Of a stretch of 64,000 nucleotides of DNA, positions 20,971 through 29,533 are shown in pieces (position 1 is the first letter of the stretch; each line of letters begins with the position of its first letter). Source of the stretch: Methyloprofundus sedimenti (GTDB taxonomy: Bacteria > Pseudomonadota > Gammaproteobacteria > Methylococcales > Methylomonadaceae). The stretch covers positions 2,068,896-2,132,895 of the forward strand of contig NZ_LPUF01000001.1 of assembly GCF_002072955.1 (NCBI RefSeq), written 5' to 3'. The notes under the pieces were generated by a model. That model saw nothing but the letters and a program-made list of their open reading frames with translations. It did no database searches and was not told the DNA's origin. A program made the translations under genes and the position numbers.

Positions 20971-21447
20971 ATGGATAAAGTACCTCTTACAATAGCGGGA
21001 GCTAACAAGTTAAAAGCTGAGTTAGAAGAGCTAAAAACAGTGATACGACCACGTATAGTCGAAGCAATTGCAACGGCAAGAGCGCATGGTGATCTAAAAG
21101 AAAATGCAGAATATCATGCTGCGCGTGAACAACAGAGTTTTTCAGAAGGACGTATTAATGAAATTGAAACAAAATTGTCTAATGCACAAATTATAGATGT
21201 CACAACAATTGATGCTAAAGGTAAGGTTATTTTTGGTGCAACGGTAGAAATTGAAGATTTAGAGTCCGAGAAAAAAGTGACTTACCAAATTGTTGGTCAA
21301 GATGAAGCTGATATTAAGCAAGGGCGTATTTCTGTAGGATCACCTATTGCCAGAGCGTTAATTGGTAAAGAAGAAGAAGATGTCGTGACTGTTAAAACGC
21401 CTGGCGGTGAAGTGGACTATGAGATTTTGTCTATTAAGTATATTTAA
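20971..21447 (+). CDS. greA: Transcription elongation factor GreA
   Basis: A 158-residue factor that rescues backtracked RNA polymerase by stimulating transcript cleavage. The N-terminal coiled coil carries the acidic tip [15 protein letters not shown], with the conserved D and E residues. The C-terminal FKBP-like domain includes [17 protein letters not shown]. The start ATG at 20971 is chosen because GGAG at 20961-20964 is well spaced; a frame opening at TTG 20959 would add four unsupported residues. carAB-greA order is common in gammaproteobacteria. Confidence 0.96.
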   Translation: MDKVPLTIAGANKLKAELEELKTVIRPRIVEAIATARAHGDLKENAEYHAAREQQSFSEGRINEIETKLSNAQIIDVTTIDAKGKVIFGATVEIEDLESEKKVTYQIVGQDEADIKQGRISVGSPIARALIGKEEEDVVTVKTPGGEVDYEILSIKYI

Positions 21448-21502
21448 ATAACTTTTATGAAACGCTATTAGCATTTATTTAAGCTCATAATAAAAGGCGC
21501 AA

Positions 21503-21546
21503 GTTGGGTTAGATTTATTTCTGCAGTCATAAAATTCTAACCCAAC
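21503..21546. other. 11-bp inverted repeat between convergent greA and yhbY
   Basis: GTTGGGTTAGA (21503-21513) and TCTAACCCAAC (21536-21546) are perfect inverted repeats separated by 22 bases, at the junction of two convergent genes. There is no T run on either side. It is a plausible bidirectional transcription barrier. Confidence 0.4.
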
Positions 21547-21557
21547 CAGGTTACTAT

Positions 21558-21872
21558 TTAACGAGTTCCATCTCTTCTTCTGGTATGTGGTGCGGGTTTT
21601 TTCTTGGCTTCTTCGGGTTTCTTGCGATAAATAACAATAATCTGACCGATACCCTGAATGAGTTCAGCCTTAGTTTCTGTGCAGATTTGCTGCTGGATCT
21701 GTTTTCGAGCTTCTCGTTCAGCGCGAATTTTTATTTTAATCAATTCGTGAGTATCAAGTGCAATCTCAATTTCTTTTAGTACTGCTACTGTCAATCCGGC
21801 TTGACCTATCATAATAACTGGCTTAAGTTCATGGGCCAGGGCTTTCATTTGTTTCAGTTGTTCAGAATTCAC
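21558..21872 (-). CDS. yhbY: CRM-domain ribosome assembly RNA-binding protein YhbY
   Basis: A 104-residue CRS1/YhbY (CRM) domain protein associated with 50S assembly. Family blocks are LKQMKALAHELKPVIMIGQAGLT, the HELIKIKIRAE segment and GQIIVIYRKKPE, with a basic C-terminal tail (KKKPAPHTRRRDGTR). The start is GTG at 21872 with GAAGGA upstream. It is divergent from rlmE, which is the classic gammaproteobacterial arrangement, so the two probably share a promoter region of about 56 bases. Confidence 0.94.
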   Translation of the reverse strand: MNSEQLKQMKALAHELKPVIMIGQAGLTVAVLKEIEIALDTHELIKIKIRAEREARKQIQQQICTETKAELIQGIGQIIVIYRKKPEEAKKKPAPHTRRRDGTR

Positions 21873-21928
21873 TCTGTATTTCCTTCAATATAAATAATTA
21901 ATGCAATTCTACACTAATAATATGATAT

Positions 21929-22552
21929 ATGGCGCGCAGTAAAAGTAGTAATCAATGGATGCAAGAACATCTTAATGATGAATATGTTAAAAAGGCAAAA
22001 GCACTGGGCTATAGATCGCGGGCTACTTTTAAACTGATTGAAATCATCGAAAAAGATAAGCTGGTGCAAACAGGTATGAATGTTGTTGATCTTGGGGCAG
22101 CGCCCGGTGGGTGGTCTGAATATGTGCGCGGCATTGTAGGTAAAAAACAAAAAGTTGTAGCACTGGATATTCTGGATATAGACCCTATTGATGGGGTGAA
22201 TTTTATTCAGGGTGATTTTAGGGATAACGAGGTCTACGAACAGCTGTATAGGATTCTGGATGGAGCTCCTATCGATGTGGTCTTATCCGATATGGCACCT
22301 AATTTAAGCGGTAATAAGGCTATAGATCAGCCTGGCACGATGTATTTGTGCGAATTAGCATTAGAGGCTGCAGAGGCTATTTTAGTCGAGGGCGGTTCAT
22401 TTCTGGTAAAGGTCTTTCAAGGGACTGGTTTTGATGCGTATAAAAAGCAAGTAGCAAACTCATTTGATAAAGTGCTGATAAGAAAACCTAAGTCTTCAAG
22501 GGCACGGAGTAACGAGGTTTATATTTTAGCAAAGGGCTTTAAAAAGCAATAA
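21929..22552 (+). CDS. rlmE: 23S rRNA (uridine-2552-2'-O)-methyltransferase
   Basis: RlmE/FtsJ, 207 residues, methylates U2552 of 23S rRNA late in 50S assembly using SAM. The SAM motif VVDLGAAPGGWSEYV is clear. The K-D-K-E type catalytic residues lie in RSRATFKLIE, VLSDMAPNLSG and GSFLVKVFQG plus the C-terminal SRARSNEVYILA. ftsH lies downstream in the same direction, as in many relatives. Confidence 0.96.
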   Translation: MARSKSSNQWMQEHLNDEYVKKAKALGYRSRATFKLIEIIEKDKLVQTGMNVVDLGAAPGGWSEYVRGIVGKKQKVVALDILDIDPIDGVNFIQGDFRDNEVYEQLYRILDGAPIDVVLSDMAPNLSGNKAIDQPGTMYLCELALEAAEAILVEGGSFLVKVFQGTGFDAYKKQVANSFDKVLIRKPKSSRARSNEVYILAKGFKKQ

Positions 22553-22692
22553 CAGCCCTTATTGTAAGTATTTACTGGTTTATTTGCGATAAACCAGAAT
22601 GAGAATAGTGATAAGTCAGAGTTCACAACCCTGATATAATCACTATCTAATGAATTTTTGATAAGGACTGTTCTGGTCAGGGGCGAAAGAAA

Positions 22693-24621
22693 TTGAACGA
22701 TATGTTTAAAAATATACTTTTATGGGTAGTCATTGCCGTTGTTTTGATGTCCGTATTTAATAATTTTGGTTCTCGGGGAACCCAAAAAAGTGAAGCGCTT
22801 TCCTATTCGCAGTTTATTGATGCGGTAAAATCAGGACAAGTACAGAGTGTTGTATTAGATGATGAAAATGGCATAAAAGGAGACTTGCAAGGTGGTGAGA
22901 AGTTTACCTCATATGCGCCGAACGATCCTCATCTGGTTGATGATCTATTAGCAAATGGTGTGGAAATAAAAGCCCAAGCAGCTCAAGAAGAGTCGATGTT
23001 AATGCAGATATTTATTTCCTGGTTTCCTATGTTATTACTGATTGGTGTGTGGGTGTTTTTTATGCGCCAGATGCAAGGTGGTGCCGGTGGTAAAGGTGGG
23101 CCAATGAGTTTTGGTAAAAGCAAGGCCCGGATGCTTGAAGAGGACCAGATAAAAGTGACTTTTGCCGATGTTGCAGGCTGCGATGAAGCTAAAGAAGAAG
23201 TGGAAGAAATGGTCGATTTTCTTAGAGATCCTTCAAAATATCAAAAACTGGGTGGTAAAATACCTCGTGGTGCATTGATGATAGGACCACCAGGAACAGG
23301 TAAGACCTTATTAGCTAGAGCAATTGCGGGTGAAGCTAAGGTGCCATTTTTCACTATTTCTGGTTCTGATTTTGTGGAAATGTTTGTTGGTGTTGGTGCT
23401 TCGCGTGTACGTGATATGTTCGAACAGGCAAAGCGTCATGCCCCGTGTATTATTTTTATTGATGAAATTGATGCAGTTGGTCGTCAACGTGGCGCAGGTT
23501 TGGGAGGCGGAAATGATGAGCGCGAACAAACCTTGAATCAACTCTTAGTTGAAATGGATGGATTTGAAGGCAATGAAGGCGTCATTGTTATTGCAGCAAC
23601 CAACAGGCCTGATGTATTAGATGCAGCACTTTTACGTCCTGGGCGTTTTGATCGTCAGGTGACAGTGAGTCTGCCGGATGTAAAAGGTCGTGAAAGAATT
23701 CTGGCTGTGCATATGGGCAAAGTTCCTGCAGCTGATGATGTGCAGATCAAATATATCGCACAAGGCACGCCAGGTTTTTCTGGCGCTGATTTGGCAAACC
23801 TAGTGAATGAAGCAGCTTTATATGCTGCTAGAATGAATAAACGTCTGGTCAGTATGTTTGATCTCGAGAAAGCGAAAGACAAGCTCATCATGGGAGCAGA
23901 AAAACGCTCGATGGTCATGGATGAAAAAGAAAAGAGAATGACTGCTTATCATGAGGCAGGTCATGCCATTGTCGGTAAAATAGTACCTGAACATGATCCT
24001 GTTTATAAAGTCAGCATTATGCCGCGAGGTCGTGCTTTAGGTGTTACTATGTTCTTGCCTGAAAAAGATCAATACAGTGCCAGTAAGCGTAAACTGGATA
24101 GCATGATTTCCAGCTTATATGGCGGGCGTATTGCTGAGGCGCAGATTTTTGGTTGGGAACAAGTCTCTACCGGTGCTTCTAATGATATAGAACGTGCGAC
24201 CGAACTTGCAAGAAATATGGTAACCAAATGGGGTTTATCTCAACGTTTAGGTCCCCTGGCTTATAGCGAAGAAGAAGGTGAGGTGTTTTTAGGGCGCTCG
24301 GTAACTCAGCATAAAAGTGTTGCCGATGAAACCTCGCACACTATTGATGAAGAGATACGTTCTATTATTGATAAGAATTATGAGCGTGCAGAAAAAATCT
24401 TAAAAGAGAATGAAGATATACTCCATGCCATGGCTGATGCTTTAATGAAATATGAGACCATTGATAAAGATCAGATTGATGATCTGATGTCGCGTAGGCC
24501 AGTAAGGGATCCGCAGGGATGGGATGATAGTGCACCGCCTAATTCAGGTGTTAAGGTGCCAAGTGCTACTGAAGCTAAAGAACCACAAGCTCCAAACATT
24601 AATACCGCTAAGCAAAACTAA
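22693..24621 (+). CDS. ftsH: ATP-dependent zinc metalloprotease FtsH
   Basis: Membrane AAA+ protease of 642 residues that degrades membrane and regulatory proteins such as LpxC and sigma-32 in relatives. Two N-terminal membrane helices are seen ([14 protein letters not shown] and [18 protein letters not shown]) with a periplasmic segment between. Walker A GPPGTGKT is at 198-205, Walker B is IIFIDEID, and the SRH region follows. The zinc site HEAGH is at 420-424. The start TTG at 22693 is supported by AGGGG upstream and by the family N-terminus NDMxKN; an ATG lies three codons in. A strong terminator follows. Confidence 0.96.
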   Translation: MNDMFKNILLWVVIAVVLMSVFNNFGSRGTQKSEALSYSQFIDAVKSGQVQSVVLDDENGIKGDLQGGEKFTSYAPNDPHLVDDLLANGVEIKAQAAQEESMLMQIFISWFPMLLLIGVWVFFMRQMQGGAGGKGGPMSFGKSKARMLEEDQIKVTFADVAGCDEAKEEVEEMVDFLRDPSKYQKLGGKIPRGALMIGPPGTGKTLLARAIAGEAKVPFFTISGSDFVEMFVGVGASRVRDMFEQAKRHAPCIIFIDEIDAVGRQRGAGLGGGNDEREQTLNQLLVEMDGFEGNEGVIVIAATNRPDVLDAALLRPGRFDRQVTVSLPDVKGRERILAVHMGKVPAADDVQIKYIAQGTPGFSGADLANLVNEAALYAARMNKRLVSMFDLEKAKDKLIMGAEKRSMVMDEKEKRMTAYHEAGHAIVGKIVPEHDPVYKVSIMPRGRALGVTMFLPEKDQYSASKRKLDSMISSLYGGRIAEAQIFGWEQVSTGASNDIERATELARNMVTKWGLSQRLGPLAYSEEEGEVFLGRSVTQHKSVADETSHTIDEEIRSIIDKNYERAEKILKENEDILHAMADALMKYETIDKDQIDDLMSRRPVRDPQGWDDSAPPNSGVKVPSATEAKEPQAPNINTAKQN

Positions 24622-24630
24622 ATAAATAAG

Positions 24631-24658
24631 GGAGCAGTCGAAACTGCTCCTTTTTTTT
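24631..24658 (+). terminator. Intrinsic terminator after ftsH
   Basis: GGAGCAGT pairs with ACTGCTCC around a CGAA tetraloop, directly followed by eight T. A textbook rho-independent terminator 9 bases after the ftsH stop, separating it from glmM. Confidence 0.92.
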
Positions 24659-24680
24659 GTTATGGATAAACAGGATATAT

Positions 24681-26018
24681 ATGAAGAAATATTTTGGTAC
24701 TGATGGTATTCGAGGTACAGTCGGTGAACAACCTATTACGCCCGATTTTTTTCTAAAATTAGGCTGGGCAACTGGAAGAGTTTTTGCTGACTCAGGACAG
24801 GGGTTTGTATTAGTAGGTAAAGACACTCGTATTTCAGGGTATATGTTTGAATCTGCTCTAGAAGCCGGCCTTTCAGCTGCGGGTGTTAATACACGTTTAT
24901 TAGGGCCTATGCCTACACCAGGAATTGCATATTTAACACGAACATTACGCGCGCAGGCAGGTATTGTTATTAGTGCCTCACATAACCCTTATTATGATAA
25001 TGGTATTAAGTTCTTTTCTACAGAGGGTACAAAATTAGCTGATGAGTTAGAGCATCAGATTGAGTATTTTCTGGACCAGTCTATGACAACCGTCGCCTCT
25101 GATAAACTGGGTAAAGCTAAAAGACTTCCTGATGCGGCAGGTCGATATATAGAATTTTGTAAAGCTAGTATTTCTGCAAGTATCGATTTTAAAGGACTTA
25201 GAGTTGTTGTCGATTGTGCGAATGGCTCAACTTATCATATTGCACCTCATGTCTTTAGCGAGGTAGGGGCAGAAGTTATTAAGATTGCATCTGATCCTGA
25301 TGGCTTGAATATTAATGAGAAATGCGGAGCAACTAAACCTGAACATTTACAAGAGGCGGTTATAGAGTTTCGTGCAGATTTAGGGATTGCATTAGATGGT
25401 GATGGTGATCGTCTGATAATGGTAGATCATAAAGGTGAAGTCGTTGACGGGGATGAGTTGATTTTTATCATTGCTAAAGCTCGCCAGGCTTCAGGTGATC
25501 TTCAAGGGCCGGTAGTCGGGACGTCAATGAGCAATCTAGGCATGGAACATGCACTTCAAAAATTAAATATCAATTTACTGCGTGCAAATGTTGGAGATCG
25601 ATATGTTATGGAGTTAATGAAGCAGCATAAGAGTGTTCTAGGTGGTGAAGGTTCAGGGCATATTATATGCCTAGACAGAACAACTACGGGTGATGGCATA
25701 GTGGCAGCCTTGCAGATATTAGCTGAAATACATGCGACGGGAAAGACTTTACATGAGCTTAAATCTGAGATGCGTAAATATCCACAAATTTTACTGAATT
25801 TAAAGGTCAGTAAAAAAGTAAACCTGAAAGATAATGAAGCTATTCAAAATGCGGTGAAGTCCGTAGAAAAAGTATTAGGAGTTCAAGGTAGAGTATTGCT
25901 TCGTGCTTCAGGAACAGAGCCGTTGATAAGAGTAATGGTTGAAGGCTCGGATGAAGCGCAAGTTAAAAAATATGCCCATTCCTTAATTGACGATGTTAAG
26001 AATGCAATCACTGCTTGA
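24681..26018 (+). CDS. glmM: Phosphoglucosamine mutase
   Basis: Interconverts glucosamine-6-P and glucosamine-1-P for UDP-GlcNAc, peptidoglycan and LPS synthesis. It has 445 residues from the ATG at 24681 (AGGA upstream; [12 protein letters not shown] is the canonical N-terminus). The phosphoserine loop ISASHNP places the active serine at about residue 100. The metal site DGDGDRL and the C-terminal [12 protein letters not shown] phosphate-binding loop are intact. folP, often found between ftsH and glmM, is absent here. Confidence 0.97.
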   Translation: MKKYFGTDGIRGTVGEQPITPDFFLKLGWATGRVFADSGQGFVLVGKDTRISGYMFESALEAGLSAAGVNTRLLGPMPTPGIAYLTRTLRAQAGIVISASHNPYYDNGIKFFSTEGTKLADELEHQIEYFLDQSMTTVASDKLGKAKRLPDAAGRYIEFCKASISASIDFKGLRVVVDCANGSTYHIAPHVFSEVGAEVIKIASDPDGLNINEKCGATKPEHLQEAVIEFRADLGIALDGDGDRLIMVDHKGEVVDGDELIFIIAKARQASGDLQGPVVGTSMSNLGMEHALQKLNINLLRANVGDRYVMELMKQHKSVLGGEGSGHIICLDRTTTGDGIVAALQILAEIHATGKTLHELKSEMRKYPQILLNLKVSKKVNLKDNEAIQNAVKSVEKVLGVQGRVLLRASGTEPLIRVMVEGSDEAQVKKYAHSLIDDVKNAITA

Positions 26019-26072
26019 AATGCAAAGCCATAATAGCTATGATAAGCGGTTTATTCGATTCTGGAGTGAGTG

Positions 26073-26825
26073 ATGCGTAGAGATCTTGTTGTTGGCAACT
26101 GGAAAATGAAAATTAATCAGCAAAGTGCACAAAAGCTGGTTGATGAAATTATTGCGGGTATGCCTGATATAGATGCCGATCTTGCAGTTTGCCCTCCGTA
26201 TTTGTATATCCCTGAAGTTAGTCAGCGGCTTGCGAATACTTCGATAGGTCTTGGTGCGCAAAATGTTGCAACACACCTGGAAGGGGCTTATACGGGCGAA
26301 ATTTCAGCACTGATGCTAAAAGACTTTAATTGCAAATATGCGATCGTTGGACACTCTGAGCGTAGAGCAAACTATGCGGATACAGATGTTACAGTTGCTC
26401 AGCGATTTAAGCAGGCTATAGATGCAGATATAATCCCTATTCTTGCTATCGGCGAGTTATTAGAGCAAAGAGAGCAAGGCATTACATTTGACATTGTTGC
26501 AAAACAACTCAATGCAGTTATCGATTTTGCTGGAATCGAAAGTTTTCAACATGCTGTTATTGCATATGAACCTGTGTGGGCAATAGGCACTGGGTTGACT
26601 GCCTCAGCAGAACAGGCGCAAGAAGTGCACCTCTTTATTCGTCAATTATTAGCGGATAAAAATCAGCAAATTGCCGAAAATATTCAGATTATTTATGGTG
26701 GTAGCGTTAAACCCCAAAACGCAGAAGCATTATTTGCAATGCCTGATATTGATGGCGCGTTAGTTGGCGGAGATTCGTTAAATGCGGACTCTTTTTTAAA
26801 GATTTATTCTTCATTTCAAAAATAA
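26073..26825 (+). CDS. tpiA: Triosephosphate isomerase
   Basis: A 250-residue TIM-barrel enzyme interconverting dihydroxyacetone phosphate and glyceraldehyde-3-P. It has the N-terminal GNWKMK with catalytic Lys, the electrophilic His in IVGHSERR and the catalytic base Glu in AYEPVWAIGTG. The phosphate-binding IYGGSVKP and GALVGGDSL are also present. The start ATG at 26073 has GGAG six bases before it. secG begins one base after its stop, a common pairing. Confidence 0.97.
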   Translation: MRRDLVVGNWKMKINQQSAQKLVDEIIAGMPDIDADLAVCPPYLYIPEVSQRLANTSIGLGAQNVATHLEGAYTGEISALMLKDFNCKYAIVGHSERRANYADTDVTVAQRFKQAIDADIIPILAIGELLEQREQGITFDIVAKQLNAVIDFAGIESFQHAVIAYEPVWAIGTGLTASAEQAQEVHLFIRQLLADKNQQIAENIQIIYGGSVKPQNAEALFAMPDIDGALVGGDSLNADSFLKIYSSFQK

Positions 26826-26826
26826 A

Positions 26827-27285
26827 ATGTATCAAGTTATCATCATAGGTCATGTATTAGTCGGTTTAGCCGTTATAGGATTAGTTTTAATGCAGCACGG
26901 GAAAGGTGCTGATGCAGGTGCTGCTTTTGGTAGTGGTTCATCTGGTACAGTATTCGGCGCACAAGGCTCAGCTTCATTTTTATCCAGGACAACTGCGATA
27001 CTTGCAGCAGTTTTTTTCTCAACCAGCTTAGCCCTTGCCGTTCTTAGTGGTAGCACTGGAGGTGATGTGGATATTATGGATGTTCCCGTTGTTCAGGTAA
27101 TAGAAACAGATGTGCCTGTGATTGAGGGTGAGCAAGCCACTATTGATGCGCCGCCGGTTATCGAAGCAGACATACCAGAAACTGGACAAGAAGTCATCAT
27201 AGAAGATGTCGTTACGAAAGAAGAAGGGGTACCTGAGATTGTAGTTGACGAAGATGTCATTGAAGAAGGCGTAGTAACTCCATAA
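26827..27285 (+). CDS. secG: Preprotein translocase subunit SecG with acidic C-terminal tail
   Basis: Small SecYEG subunit with two membrane helices (VIIIGHVLVGLAVIGLVLMQ and TTAILAAVFFSTSLALAVLSG) around the conserved GKGADAGAAFGSGSSGTVFG loop. At 152 residues it is longer than the usual ~110 because of a Val/Glu/Asp-rich tail (VVQVIETDVPVIEGEQ... to the end). Tails of this kind vary between species. It lies in tpiA-secG-tRNA-Leu order, a common gammaproteobacterial arrangement. Confidence 0.93.
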   Translation: MYQVIIIGHVLVGLAVIGLVLMQHGKGADAGAAFGSGSSGTVFGAQGSASFLSRTTAILAAVFFSTSLALAVLSGSTGGDVDIMDVPVVQVIETDVPVIEGEQATIDAPPVIEADIPETGQEVIIEDVVTKEEGVPEIVVDEDVIEEGVVTP

Positions 27286-27293
27286 TAGAAAAA

Positions 27294-27378
27294 GCCGATG
27301 TGGTGAAATTGGTAGACACGCCATCTTGAGGGGGTGGTGACGCAAGTCGTGCCGGTTCAACTCCGGCCATCGGCACCA
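27294..27378 (+). tRNA. tRNA-Leu (anticodon GAG)
   Basis: An 85-base class II tRNA with encoded CCA. The acceptor stem is GCCGATG/CATCGGC. The anticodon stem CCATC/GGTGG closes the loop TTGAGGG with anticodon GAG. A variable arm and the T-arm GCCGG TTCAACT CCGGC are visible. Its 3' end is the integration site of the satellite element that follows. Confidence 0.97.
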
Positions 27379-27385
27379 ATAGAAA
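27365..27385 (+). repeat. Left attachment site repeat (attL), tRNA-Leu 3' end
   Basis: GGCCATCGGCACCAATAGAAA at the tRNA 3' end is repeated, with one base missing, at 39780-39799. Similarity continues to about 27500 on the left and 39914 on the right, with four substitutions over about 135 bases. The long extension is explained if the right site is followed by the left end of a second related element. Confidence 0.85.
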
Positions 27386-27411
27386 AACCGGTACAGTCCG
27401 GAGAAGTCCAG

Positions 27412-27447
27412 AAAGCCCACGCCAAATAAGGCCTTGGGCTTTTTTTA
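27412..27447 (+). terminator. Terminator at the element's left end (serves tRNA-Leu)
   Basis: AAAGCCCA (27412-27419) pairs with TGGGCTTT (27435-27442), followed by a T run. It lies inside the element, so integration supplies the tRNA transcript with a terminator. A near-identical copy is at 39826-39860. Confidence 0.75.
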
Positions 27448-27492
27448 TGTCCGCTAGTGTCCGATGAAAGCCATTGACAACCGCGTCTTATT

Positions 27493-27575
27493 GGCGGTAC
27501 ATTTGGCGGTACAAATTAAAATATTTTTAAAATGTACCGCCAGATACCGCCAACATGACTTTAAAATGTACCGCC
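27493..27575. repeat. GGCGGTAC / GTACCGCC octamer array before int
   Basis: Two direct copies (27493-27500, 27505-27512) are followed by inverted copies at 27534-27541 and 27568-27575, and one copy with ATACCGCC at 27544-27551. The last exact copy lies inside the int coding start. Two further direct copies sit at the right end of the element (39698-39705, 39710-39717). The pattern fits integrase arm-type or excisionase/AlpA binding sites; this function is inferred. Confidence 0.65.
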
Positions 27576-28739
27576 ATAAAAGCCGCAAAGCCACAGGATA
27601 AGCAGTATAAGCTTGCCGATGAAAAAGGCATGTATTTACTGATTATGCCAAATGGAAGTAAATATTTTCGTTTTAATTACCGTATACACGGAAAACGAAA
27701 AACATTACCTTTAGGCGTATATCCTGATATATCGCTAAAACAAGCCAGGGAAAAACGAGATACAGCCAGACATCAAATTGCTGAAGGTATCGACCCAATG
27801 GCCACAAAAAAAACCGAAAGCAAATTATTTACCGATATTGCTTTGAAGTGGTTTAAATCCAAACAGCACAGCATTGATGAAAAAACCCATATTAAAAAAC
27901 TACGGCGTTTTGAATTGCATGTATTTCCTATTATCGGTCATCTTGCCATTGGTGATGTAAAGTCCCCTGATGTATTTGACGTAGTAAGGCCGCTGGTAGA
28001 TCGACTGAAAATCGATACAGCGCACAGACTACGAGCAGAAATAAGCGAAATATACGCCTATGCTATAGCGCATGGCTATACAGAATACGATCCAGCGCAG
28101 GCAGTAGCAAAACAAATTCCAGCACATAAAGCAAAGCATAGAGCAGCACTGACAGAACCCAAAGAAGTTGCACAGCTCCTTCGGGATATTTACGCTTATG
28201 AAGGAACTTTTATTGTGCAGCAGGCTTTACGCATTACCCCGTTATTATTCCAGCGCCCCGGAGAAATAAGGAAAATGTTATGGCAAGACGTAGACCTTGA
28301 CGCTAAAGAATGGCGGTATCTGGTCACAAAAACCAAAATACAGCATATTGTTCCCTTATCAGATCAGGCGATAAAAATATTTAAGGAATTGAAACAGGTC
28401 ACTGGTAATCAACATTATGTATTTCCATCGAGCCGCAATGATGGAAGGCCTATGTCAGATAATGCAGTTAGAACAGCACTGAGAACGCTGGGTTATGGTA
28501 ACGAGGATATGTCACCACACGGGTTCCGAACAACAGCCAGCACATTATTAAACGAGCAAGGATGGTCACCTGATGCCATTGAGCGACAATTAAGCCACAT
28601 GCCAAAAGACCAGGTGAGGGCGGCTTATAATCGAGCGCAATATTTAGATGAACGCAGGAAATTAATGCAGTCATGGGCTAATTACCTGGATCAATTAAAA
28701 AGTGGCTCAAATGTAATACCGTTTAAAAGGGTATTGTAA
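27555..28739 (+). CDS. int: Tyrosine recombinase, P4-type integrase
   Basis: A 394-residue integrase with an N-terminal DUF4102 arm-binding domain (ADEKGMYLLIMPNGSKYFRF, TLPLGVYPDISLKQAR), a core-binding domain (~90-190) and a C-terminal catalytic domain. Catalytic residues are R234 (FQRPGEIR), H322 and R325 (HGFR), H348 (LSHMP) and nucleophile Y358 (AAYNR). It is read away from the tRNA gene it targets, as in P4-like elements. Octamer repeats overlap its start, suggesting self-regulation. It looks intact. Confidence 0.96.
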   Translation: MTLKCTAIKAAKPQDKQYKLADEKGMYLLIMPNGSKYFRFNYRIHGKRKTLPLGVYPDISLKQAREKRDTARHQIAEGIDPMATKKTESKLFTDIALKWFKSKQHSIDEKTHIKKLRRFELHVFPIIGHLAIGDVKSPDVFDVVRPLVDRLKIDTAHRLRAEISEIYAYAIAHGYTEYDPAQAVAKQIPAHKAKHRAALTEPKEVAQLLRDIYAYEGTFIVQQALRITPLLFQRPGEIRKMLWQDVDLDAKEWRYLVTKTKIQHIVPLSDQAIKIFKELKQVTGNQHYVFPSSRNDGRPMSDNAVRTALRTLGYGNEDMSPHGFRTTASTLLNEQGWSPDAIERQLSHMPKDQVRAAYNRAQYLDERRKLMQSWANYLDQLKSGSNVIPFKRVL

Positions 28740-28756
28740 CTTCAGGTATAATCAAA

Positions 28757-28812
28757 TTTCAGGCTACCTTTAGCGGGGGAACCGGCGGACTCATTACCCG
28801 CCTTGCCTGAAA
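28757..28812. other. Nested palindromic hairpin downstream of int
   Basis: TTTCAGGC (28757-28764) pairs with GCCTGAAA (28805-28812), enclosing GCGGG/CCCGC (28773-28777 with 28797-28801). A long stem-loop between int and the next gene; possibly a terminator without a T run, or a regulatory RNA. Confidence 0.4.
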
Positions 28813-28847
28813 CCTATCAGTAATGATTGCACTTTAATGGAGTGTTT

Positions 28848-29233
28848 ATGCCTTTAATTATTGATTCAAAATATACCATTGCTAAAAATAGGTATATAGA
28901 AACAGGTGATAAAGAATTGATTATTAAGTTACTTCGCTCAAAAGAACCTTTTCCTGATGATTTTAGAGACTTTGTTGCGGACTTGCTTGAAGGAAAAGTA
29001 AAAATGCCTGTAGGTCGTGTAAAAAAAAGCTCTTGGAATAAAGCAAAAGAGCAGGCATTTATTCAATGTGAATATGAAGAGCTTTTAGGTTTTTTCAAAA
29101 AAAAGGGAAAAGTATTAATGGAACTCCAAAAGAACAAGCGATTGAATTGCTTGCAGAAAGATATCATAAATCAGAGAGTGCTATAAGTTATATTATCTAC
29201 CCACGAAAAAAGCGACAAAAACAAGGTAATTAA
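28848..29233 (+). CDS. Small HTH-like regulator read through a possible -1 frameshift
   Basis: From the ATG at 28848 (TGGAG upstream) the zero frame runs 112 residues to 29186. After A AAA AAG (29099-29105, in the correct slippery phase, inside a run of eight A) the -1 frame continues GKSINGTPKEQAIELLAERY... to a stop at 29231-29233, giving a 128-residue product. The -1 tail looks like genuine protein (a helix-turn-helix-like TPKEQAIELLAERYHKSESA and a basic end), while the zero-frame tail does not. Either this is a programmed -1 frameshift or slippage gene, or an indel has broken the gene. The N-terminal family was not recognised. Confidence 0.6.
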
Positions 29234-29314
29234 TTATTTTTTTAAATGCCCTGATAAATAAAAAAATGTGATTAGAATGGATAACCATGTTAACAACGTC
29301 CTAAGGAGGGCAAC

Positions 29315-29533
29315 ATGGTTCAACTACCCGAAACCGGATTTTTACGCTTACCCCAGATCATAGGCGACCCAAAAGCAAAACCACCAATCCCCGCAATTAT
29401 CCCGATTTGCAAATCTAGTTGGTATGCTGGAATTAAAGAAGGGCGTTACCCAAAACCAATAAAATTATCTAAGCGATCAAGCGCGTGGAGAGTTGAAGAT
29501 ATACGTGACCTCATTAGTGAGGTTGCAGCTTAA
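29315..29533 (+). CDS. alpA: AlpA-family phage regulatory protein
   Basis: A 72-residue MerR-like winged HTH of the AlpA family: GFLRLPQIIG, KSSWYAGIKEGRYPKPIKLSKRSSAWRVEDIRDLI. In P4-like elements and Gram-negative PICIs, AlpA activates integrase/excision or replication modules. It has a strong AAGGAGGG ribosome site. The stop overlaps the next start (TAATG), implying coupling. Confidence 0.92.
   Translation: MVQLPETGFLRLPQIIGDPKAKPPIPAIIPICKSSWYAGIKEGRYPKPIKLSKRSSAWRVEDIRDLISEVAA

Noticed and set aside
22635-22640. TATAAT hexamer upstream of ftsH
   Set aside because: A perfect -10 match, but no convincing -35 at 16-18 bp could be found, so a promoter was not annotated.
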